Below are positions 56,493 to 64,000 of a stretch of DNA of 64,000 bases, one piece after another. This stretch comes from Aplectana chamaeleonis (Eukaryota > Nematoda > Chromadorea > Rhabditida > Cosmocercidae). A model generated the notes under the pieces. It had not been told where the DNA came from, searched no databases, and worked only from the letters and a program-made list of their open reading frames with translations. A program made the position numbers and the translations under genes. Numbering within the stretch: position 1 is the first letter of the stretch; each line of letters begins with the position of its first letter. The stretch spans positions 1-64,000 of the forward strand of contig JAPDOI010001817.1 in the NCBI GenBank assembly GCA_029168955.1, written 5' to 3'.

Positions 56493-56966
56493 AAGTACAG
56501 TCGAGCGACTTCTGTGGTCCAAGCTCCTGTCACAAACACTTTTGCAGGAGCGAAAGTCCCCGAGGAACGGGAGGACGATGTGCTCAGTGAACCAGCACAT
56601 ATTGTGTCAACAGAAGGCCGAGCAAGAGTTGAGCCACGCAGGAAGCATGTGCTGGAAAAGAACAAGCAGCGGCGCACAGTGAATTGTAACGCAGCGATAG
56701 AAAATGAGCGAACGGCTAATGCGTCCCATTGTGATAGCCAGGCTGATGGTTGTCAGAGACAGAGACCATGCAGAACGATCATGTCACAGCGGCGTCGAGG
56801 GAGCAACTCATATCTGCTCCGACCTGAGAATCCTAAAGAAGGCTGCCAGCACAGCAGTGTAGGAAGTATGGGTAAGCGACGATCGGAAGAGTCATACATT
56901 GGACGAGGTTATCTGAATGCAAAAGACAACAGCGACACGACAGAAGGGATGCTGATGATGGTGTGA
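56469..56966 (+). pseudogene. Unassigned retroelement frame after the protease
   Basis: A 165-codon frame overlapping the end of the protease frame, rich in Arg, Lys, Glu and Ser (EPRRKHVLEKNKQRR). No RT or integrase motif was recognised. It may be the junction of an internal deletion of pol. I assign no function. Confidence 0.35.
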
Positions 56967-57072
56967 ACTGTATCCGCGGATGCAATGGTATGGACTATTG
57001 TACTGCATGTGAAGGAGCTTGTGATAACGTGGAAATTGTAGAGTCAGGGACGACTCTTCTTCAAGAGGGGCA

Positions 57073-57895
57073 TGTTAAGTATTAAAGGTTCTATTGTGCT
57101 GCATTGCTGCTATTGTAGATCTAAATACTTCCCTAGGCTCCTCTTCTAGTGCTAATGTTTGTTAACATTAGTATTTTGACAGTTACCCGTGCTATTTCTC
57201 CATTTAGTTTCCTCCTAGCCTATTTCTGTTCATTCATTTGGTTAGCTGTTGTCTCGTCGATCAATCGCCATTCTGAAGACATCATTGTGCTCATCGTAAA
57301 ATTCTCTCCAAACTGAGCAGAAAAACTGAATAACGATCCCGAGGTTGGACTGTGCCTTTAAAGGCAGTGTCCACGATAAAAATCGTTCTCGATTTTCCGA
57401 CAGAAAGCGAAGGTTTAGAGTCTGACTGTTTCTTCAGTGAAGAAAGAATCATAAAAAACGCTGCGAAACATCCGAAATCAGCTCTACTTCTCGGAAGCCA
57501 CAGTTCAACGGTGGATCAGTTGCGCGGGCATGGGCCTGAAATAGCCAGCGTATACGGATGCGCCCCAATGCTAAAACTCAGCCGCGCTCGCGCTCCAATG
57601 CTAATGTAGGAGCGGACCAAACTAATCTTCGGGAAACTCGACCGCGAGCGGAAGGGCTAGCGCGAGCGGACTTCGGAGTCGTATAGAGCTCTTCCGGGCC
57701 CGTTTTCGTTCGTTCTTTCGACCCCAGTGCTTCAATGAGACCCTGAACTTTCGATTTCCGGCCGAAAACCAAGGACGAAACTTATCGTGGACACTGCCTT
57801 TAAGGCGAGGCGTTTCGTTGTACAGATTCATTGTCATATCTGGTTGGTTTAGAGAACTGACTCTCCCAATAAACATCTAAAACCACCAGTCGACG
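57073..57895 (+). repeat. 3' LTR of retroelement, interrupted by MITEs
   Basis: Starts TGTTAAGTATT and matches the 5' LTR to ATCAATCGCC (57268). Then come the end of a family E element (57269-57361) and MITE D3 (57358-57803), and the LTR resumes as GGCGAGGCGTTTCG and ends CCACCAGTCGA. About 130 bp of the LTR is missing at the insertion. Comparison with the 5' LTR gives the original state. Confidence 0.85.
57358..57803. mobile_element. TTAA MITE, family D, copy 3, in the 3' LTR
   Basis: TTAAAGGCAGTGTCCACGAT to CTTATCGTGGACACTGCCTTTAA, 446 bp, very like D2 in reverse. The equivalent site in the 5' LTR is an empty TTAA. Confidence 0.92.
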
Positions 57896-58302
57896 TGATT
57901 CTATTAAGATAGGCGTGCCTCAAAAAGAGGGTGTATTTCGAATTTTCAGCCCTTTTTTGGTGTACTTTTATTAGATGTGTATTTTAAATAGAGGTGTACT
58001 TTGAAAGCCCCTTTCACAGTTTGCCGAACGACGCCGTCTGACAAGTTATAGGATAGGCTTGCGACATCGATGCGAAGCCGGATGATCGACGTCGCAACGC
58101 GGCGTTCAACGTCGTTGCAAGATTTCTTTAATGATGGTGGGGTGATCGATATTATTGGTTGCTCTACCACAGGTATGGTGACGTCGGATAGCATTAGCCG
58201 ACGTAAAAAAGACTGTGAAATAGGTTTAATAGAGGAAATGCGATACATAGGTCCGTAGTAAACCCACCACCCAGTGAAGATCGATTGAGTATGTGATAAG
58301 AC

Positions 58303-58686
58303 GCGCTCGCTCAGGCCGAAAGTAAGTTGGAAGTAATGCGGCGAAAAGTGGATGCGTTAGAAAAGGAATTGAAGGAGATGCCCTTTCCGAAAGAGGAAAT
58401 GCGAGAGCTTGCAGACAAGTACGCTTGTGTCTCTGAACGTGCCGAGGAGTCCGAGCGTGCGTTGGAAGAGCTGGGAGGGCATTTGAGCGATTCGAAGTTA
58501 CGTATGCTGGAACTTGCGGAGGAACTACTACCGTTGTCCGACGCTCACTGGGCGAAGGACTCCGATGTTGTGCAGTGTACGGCGTGCACTGAGAAGTTTT
58601 CCATTTCCAGGCGTAAACATTATTGTCGGTCCTGCAAGGCCGACTTCTCTAACAGTTATGGATATGTGGAAGAACCCGTGCGATGA
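58303..58686 (+). pseudogene. C-terminal fragment of a coiled-coil FYVE protein (RUFY/EEA1-like)
   Basis: The frame begins with a coiled coil (KVDALEKELKEMP, ERAEESERALEELG). It runs through LSDSKLRMLELAEELLPL into a FYVE zinc-finger start: WAKD, CTAC (first Cys pair), then SRRKHYCRSC, the R(R/K)HHCR phosphoinositide-binding motif with Tyr for the second His. After that it decays: the next Cys pair is Ser (ADFSNSY), a middle part is missing, and EPVR, which should lead into the RVC motif, ends in a stop. FYVE proteins of this type bind PI3P on early endosomes. This copy lacks its N-terminal domains and cannot fold a complete finger. No introns are evident, so it could be a retrocopy or a lone last exon. 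Confidence 0.8.
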
Positions 58687-58771
58687 GGCTGCCTTTTTAC
58701 GCCTATGAGGAGAAGCTCTAATGTGGCCGATAAGAAGAAGAAGACGAGCCCGAAACGTTTCAGACACGACC

Positions 58772-59500
58772 CCTCTGAGAGAATCTTCCGTGCTAGCACC
58801 GTGGTGCTCTCGCCATCCGCGATGGTACCGCAATCGTCTCCCTTTTGTCCCACGATCCGTGCTCTTTCCGCGATAGTTACCCAATCGACATAACCGTTGA
58901 CATTCACGTTCTCGTACCGTGATGCTACCGCAATCGTTACCAGGTTTACCGCGCTAGTACCTCGGTGCACCCGCGATACGCGATGGTACCGTGATTGTTT
59001 CCCCCGGTCCCGCGCTCTCATACTGGGAAGATTTGTGAAGCAGCACGAAATACGGCACAGGCAAATACCACATAGCACCCTGTTCACCTGATAGGCAACA
59101 CTCGCTCGGATGAAACACTGAGAGGGCATGGTTGATAGGACGCGGTACGATCAGGGGTGGAGGATAGCAGAATCTCGCGATCGTCCCGCGATAACTCCGG
59201 TCTTGTCCCGTTGCGGTTCCGTGATGGGAACCCCGAATGTATTGACATGTTCGCGATACGGTCACAGGTTGAAACTGGTAGAATCTCGCAATCGTTCCGT
59301 TATAGTCCCAAGCTCGATTCCTCGCAGCTCCGCGATGGAGTATTGCAAGAGCATGGATGCACGAACGCCGTACGTTCTCGGTTTGAGACTGGCTAAATCT
59401 CGCAATTGTCCCGCGATAGCCCCGTGCTCGTATCCTCTCGGCCTCTACCAGAAACCGAGGGGATTCAATCCTTGAACGATAGCGGGGGATTCTCTCAGAG
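58772..59500. mobile_element. GC-rich TIR element G, copy 1
   Basis: Ends CTCTGAGAGAATCTTCCG and GGGGGATTCTCTCAGAG form terminal inverted repeats. The interior is full of TCGCGAT, GGTACCG and CGCGGT words repeated in both orientations. The flanks are CC and TC rather than TA in this copy. Related to copy 2 at 61260-62112, in opposite orientation. Confidence 0.75.
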
Positions 59501-60159
59501 TCATTGTCAGAAGAATCCGAAATTCCAGTAGCGGTGATATGTCTCACAGGCACGGTACAATCTCAGGGGTACTTTTTCTTTTTGTAGCCCGCCTGCCGAG
59601 TAGAGTAACCCCGTCAAGCGCGAAATCTCAGTTAACCGAAACAAGTGAAAACAACGGGTATAGTCGGCCCCGCCCCGAGTGCCCCAAAAACCAAACCGGC
59701 CTTTTCTCACCAAAAAAGAAACCAAGATATTCGCAAACGGATAAATTGGCAGTGCTTATTCGAAACGTGAACAATAGCAAAGTTCTTAGTTTCCTTTTGG
59801 TGAATTGGGGGCGGGGCCGACTTCTCCCCTGTACTTGCTCCCTTATTTGAAGGAACTAAGATCCCTGATTTGGTAGGGTTCTTACAGACAGCGCACTGAG
59901 CGGTATATTAAAAATTACTCCTGAGGTTGGTCTGGGCTTTCAAAGCGGTCGTTCTCGCATATTCATGATATGATGAAAACATCGTGTTACCTGTTATGAT
60001 AATAACAACCGACCCCTTGTTCTCTAGATGGTCATTCACTTATCGACCAACTCCATGCTCCTTTCTCAATAATTGAAATGTGCTTTATATAGTGAAAACT
60101 TATATTGATATTGATACACTGATATTTCTTCTGGAAGATTTAAGTTGCTTCGTCACTCC
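59501..60159. other. No recognisable gene
   Basis: A 103-codon plus-strand frame (59539-59850) is of low interest. CTTATTTGAAGGAACTAAGA near 59840 resembles family E interior sequence, so part is a decayed E copy. Confidence 0.4.
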
Positions 60160-60572
60160 TTAAGGGCACAGTACACCCTCAGATATGAATTTTGGGATTT
60201 TCGTGTAGTTGTGTAGAAGACCCCCTGCCAAATTCGAGATCTCAATTCCTCCAAATAAGCTAGATATAAGCGACCACCACGGGCCCGACCCCCTTTCTGA
60301 TTTTCGATCTAAATAGCGGCTAGATGGATTGATGATTTTTTTATTTCTTTATACTGTTTTGCTCCCAAGCCGTGACTGCGAATCAAGAAAAATACAGGCA
60401 TGGGGCAACTCGTCCACCAATGTTTCGCTCTCAAAATACAGGCATTTTCAAGGAGCCATATCTCCGTTCGTAGGGGGTCTTGGAAGATTTCAGAAATATC
60501 ATTGTCATCAGAGTGTGACCCTCTCCAACAGAAGCATGTAATCTGAAAAGTAATTTTCTTGGTGTCCTTTAA
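60160..60572. mobile_element. TTAA element, family E, copy 1
   Basis: Starts TTAAGGGCACAGTACACCCTC. It contains ATTTTCGTGTAGTTGTGTAG and GCGACCACCACGGGCCCGAC, which match 45080-45250 in reverse. It ends GGTGTCCTTTAA, sharing that TTAA with the next copy. Confidence 0.75.
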
Positions 60573-61050
60573 AGGCACAGTCCAACCTCAGAGATGTTTT
60601 TCTTTTTTTTTCACCCATCTTGAAAACAATCCCACGCTGATTGCAATGATGTCTCTGGAATTTTTGAGACCTCCTGGGAACGGAGTTATGGCCTCTCAAA
60701 AATTGAGTTGCGGAAGCATAGTGGACGAGTCGTCCGAGGCTTGTAACTTACGCCATTTGCAATTCATGCGAGCGGACTTGTAGCGGACTTGGATGAAGAG
60801 AAATGCTGAGACTGAAGGGAAGAACGTGGATAAGGATCGAAATATCGCCACTGTTGATCTCGAAAGGTCGTAAAAGGGACGTTCCAAAGTGGCTTCCTCA
60901 TGTAGGCAGCTCAGGGTGGCTTCCTCCCATATCTTGCTTATTCGTAGTAATCGAGAGCTCGCACTTGGCAGGTCTTATATTGTAGGGTTGGTCTACTTAG
61001 CAAGATAGTGGAAATCTCATTTCGGGTCTGAAGTTGGACTGTGCCTTCAA
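60569..61050. mobile_element. TTAA element, family E, copy 2
   Basis: TTAAAGGCACAGTCCAACCTC to GAAGTTGGACTGTGCCTTCAA, about 480 bp. The interior shares TGGTGTCTCTGGAATTTTT-like and GTGGACGAGTCGTCCGAGGC words with D1, 43407-43690 and M1. Short frames on both strands are not genes. Confidence 0.85.
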
Positions 61051-62525
61051 GGTCACAGTCCAACCTCAGAGTAGTTTTTCTGTTTCTCCACTTATCTTGG
61101 AAATGGTCCTCCGCTGATTCCAGTGATATCTCTGGAATCGTGCAGGACCCTGGTAACGGAGTTGTGGCCCTCCCGAATTGAGCGGTGGAAGCATGGTGGA
61201 CGAGTTGTCCGAGGCTTGCAACTTTTGCCATTAGCGACCGATATATGCGAGCGGACCTACTCTGAGAGATTTCCCCGCGATCGTTCACAGATAGAATCCC
61301 CTCGGTTTCTGGTAGGGGCCTAGAGGATGCGAGCACGGGGCTAACGCGGGACGATCGCGAAATTCCGCCAGTCTCAAACCGAGAGCGTACCGCGTTCGTT
61401 CATCGATGCTCCTGCGATGCTCCATCGCGGAACCGCGAGGAATCGAGATCGGGGCTACCGCGGAAGGATCGCGAGATTTTACCAGTTTCAACCTGATAGC
61501 GTATCGCGTCAGTTCATTGGTGTATTCGGGGCTTCACATCACGGAACCGCGATGAGGCAAGCCCGGAGCGATCGCAGGACGATCGCGAGATTCTGCCACC
61601 CTCCACCCCTTATCGTACAGCGTCCTATCAACCATGCCCTCACGGTGTTTCAGCCGTGCGAGTGTTGTCTATCCGATCAACACGAAGCTATAAGGTATTT
61701 GCCCGTGCCGTATTTCGCGCTGCTTTACAAATCTTCACAGCATGAGAGCGCGGGACCGGGAGGAAACGATCACGGTACCATCGCGGTTCGCGAGTGCACC
61801 ACCGTACGAGTGCGGTAAACCTGGTAACGATCGCGGTAACATCACGGTACGAGCACGAGAACGTCAACGAATGGGTCCATCTCTTAACTATCGCGGGACG
61901 GACGCGGATCGCGGGACGAGGGGGGACGAGCACGGTACCAGCGCGGATCGCGGGAGCATCACGGTACGAGCACGAGAACGTCAACGAATGGGTCTATCGG
62001 GTAACTATCGCGGGACGGACGCGGATCGCGGGACGAGGGGGGGGGACGAAAACGGTACCAGCGCGGATCGCGGGAGCATCGCGGTACTAGCGCGAGAGAT
62101 TCTCTCAGAGTAGAGCCTAGCTATCTCATTTTGAGCCGGTCAAAATGAGGCTTATCGGGCTTATCATGTCAAAATCTCCTTATAACTTTTGTGATTTGCC
62201 ATGAGCAACCGCTCCGTTACTTGCTACACCCGGAAGCATGCGAGCAAGCTGGGCTTTAGATGGATAGAGAGGCTGAGAATGAACGGAAGACACGAGACAG
62301 TGATCCAAAACCATTGCTAATCTCACAATCGTTCAGCTCGAAAGATCGTAAAAGGGATGTGCCAAAGTGGCTTCATTATGTAGGTGCCTAAGGGTGGCTT
62401 CCTCCTATATCTCATTTATCCGCAGGAATTGAGTGCTAGCACTTGGCAGGTGTTATATAGGGTGGGTCTACTTCTAAACTATGTAATTTCTCAGACATCG
62501 GCCCATAGGTTGGACTGTGCCTTTG
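61047..62525. mobile_element. TTAA element, family E, copy 3, hosting element G2
   Basis: Starts TCAAGGTCACAGTCCAACC and ends AGGTTGGACTGTGCCTTTGA. The E sequence breaks at 61260 and resumes after 62110, where TTTAGATGGATAGAGAGGCTG corresponds to the interior of copy 2. The insertion is the GC-rich element G2. Confidence 0.8.
61260..62112. mobile_element. GC-rich TIR element G, copy 2, flanked by TA
   Basis: CTCTGAGAGATTTCC and GATTCTCTCAGAG ends with TA immediately outside both (CCTA...TAGAGCC), suggesting a Tc1/mariner-type TA target. The interior contains an exact 117-bp tandem duplication starting at 61847 and 61964 (GTACGAGCACGAGAACGTCA). Many CGCGGATCGCGGGA words. No transposase found. 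Confidence 0.75.
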
Positions 62526-64000
62526 AAAACGTCATTCGCGTCTTATCCCGGTACGCTAATTCTCTCTTCTCTCAGGCTCGACTGATTTTCTCGTGGGGTT
62601 TAGTACGGCTCATAGATTCGCAGAAAGGATGTGATCAATTACTGTGAAATTTGACTCGGTTTAGAATACTTGTTTTTCAGATTACGTCTAGTTGACTTCA
62701 GGCGTACTCTAGTACGCAGTAAATGAACTGTAGAATATATCTGAATTCGCCCATCTAATTGTCGCAATTGTTTCCAGCGGGGAGTTTGCAGTGCACCCAT
62801 CCATTTTTTGCTACACGTCGCTTGGACTCTATTGGGGCAGAGTCTGTATATACAAATCACAGGCTGCGATGAGAAGTTGCCTTGACCACAAGTCAATATA
62901 AGTTTATTTATAACTTCCGTAGGGGAAAATGTCCGTTCCTTACAGAAAACGGTAGCCGTATGAAAATCTTATTAGAAACCGGAGTAATGCTTTCACTAGA
63001 GATCCAATTTGCGGTAAATGATTTCTTCGTTTGGTCATTCTGGCGAAGCTAGATAAGTACTAGCAATGAAGCATCGACTTCAACAACTACGGCTGGAATC
63101 TTCTCCAATATCAGAGATTCCTTTTCGTGGAGAGCAGGAAGTGTTTTCTGGCGTCTTGCATCGATCTTCTCTGACATTAATTCATCTAATTGTCCTGGGA
63201 TAGGTAGAAGAGACACCCATCCCCTGGAGACTAGGAGGGATACTTCAATCTCATCTTCCTCTTCGGCATGCATATTGCATTACCCAAACCTCTCCTCCAG
63301 TTGGCAGAGAAGGCGAGGTGAAGCCTCCTCTGCTAAATGTGCGTGTTCTTCCGAAAATTACACCGCGCTTCATCATCTCGAGACTAACCATAAGATTACA
63401 ATGCAAATGATCGGTGTTGGGATTCGCACAAGGACTTCCTCAATTCAACCCCTCTTTGAATGTTTGTTGTTCTCCTAGTACTGGAATTTAAGGAATGGTA
63501 CAATAGTTCTAGAGATTGAGAGCTCGCCTTCCAAACTCGCTGCTGCCAGAATCGCATTGCCCAATTAATATTGTCAATTATCCTTTAGAGTTGGCTTGTT
63601 AAGTCAACTATTTCAATGTATTGCAGTTCTTATTCTAAAACACAGTGGAATCGGGCTCACTTATGAGAAAAAAATGCTCTATCAAAATCAACGATACATG
63701 TCTATTTCTATCCCCCTCAGTTGCCGGCAAGATGTCAAAAAATCACTTCTCTGCCAGCGCGTAACTACATGCCTCACACGGAAACCGGAAATGCCCAGGG
63801 TTTCGGAGCCCTAAGTTTTGGCAAAAAGGCAAAAAAACGGAGAATCGTTTTTTTTTGTCTTTTGCTTCAAAGTTGATGATTTTCAAACTTGAAAACATTT
63901 TTGGAATCAGCATCGAGCCATCTTTCTTGACGATTGATTCACGGCTTACTCTCAAACAAGGTATATATTGTTGACACAATCAACCGAGTGGGTGAAAAGT
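62526..64000. other. No recognisable gene
   Basis: Only short frames without domains. A CTCTTCTCTCAGGCTCGACT word near 62570 and a TTTTTTTTGTC run near 63850 are the only local features. The flanking host gene, if any, must lie outside the window. Confidence 0.45.

Larger units (their letters stand above)
55138..57072 (+). mobile_element. Internal region of short LTR retroelement (gag-protease only)
   Basis: Only about 1.9 kb lies between the LTRs, too short for reverse transcriptase, RNase H and integrase, and no such motifs were seen. A TTGGGGGTCGATGG sequence directly after the LTR is a possible primer-binding site, uncertain. A purine-rich CAAGAGGGGCA tract directly before the second LTR is a plausible polypurine tract. 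The element is thus a truncated or non-autonomous retroelement. Confidence 0.7.

Overview
This window looks like a gene-poor, transposon-dense piece of an animal nuclear genome, most probably a nematode. That placement is inferred from three things: CR1/jockey-like LINEs, a gag-protease retroelement with an LDTGS-type protease, and a short TTTCAG acceptor in front of a compact gene. No bacterial, organellar or rRNA features were seen, and the species cannot be named. Only one conserved host gene is close to intact. It is a VMA21-type V-ATPase assembly factor on the minus strand (42031-42512), and it appears to carry a one-base frameshift near its N-terminus. A second host-derived piece is the broken C-terminal end of a coiled-coil/FYVE protein (about 58303-58686).

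Layout. 1-2.9 kb: no recognised gene. 2.9-11.9 kb: two blocks of a 21-bp minisatellite that share a right flank, so part of the region is duplicated. 12.8-16.9 kb: a fold-back repeat, then one LINE copy cut into four pieces by palindromic MITEs, two of the pieces being out of order. 16.9-21.9 kb: hAT-type and other DNA elements. 22.4-23.6 kb: an AT-rich degenerate repeat. 23.9-25.1 kb: the 5' part of a LINE (ORF1 plus endonuclease). 25.1-29.6 kb: nested MITEs and tRNA-derived SINEs. 31-35 kb: a LINE reverse transcriptase ending in an (ATAAAT)n tail. 35.6-36.1 kb: a hairpin element. 37.4-39.4 kb: a 42-bp satellite with a TGACGTCA octamer in nearly every unit. 40-43.4 kb: MITEs and SINEs around the VMA21 gene, including a 660-bp near-perfect palindrome. 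43.4-54.3 kb: DNA elements and two further decayed LINEs, one holding a MITE that itself holds a broken mariner. 54.7-57.9 kb: a short gag-protease LTR element. 58-62.5 kb: the FYVE relic and stacked DNA elements. 62.5-64 kb: nothing recognised.

The strongest general result concerns a group of MITE families whose ends read TTAA-AGGCA. They occur throughout the window. Removing them with one TTAA restores the reading frame of the LINE they interrupt in several separate places, so TTAA is the duplicated target. They have a piggyBac-like target but not the usual piggyBac CCY ends, and no matching transposase is present here. The window is best read as layers of insertion: LINEs and an LTR element first, then TTAA MITEs, then mariner, SINE or TA-type elements on top.
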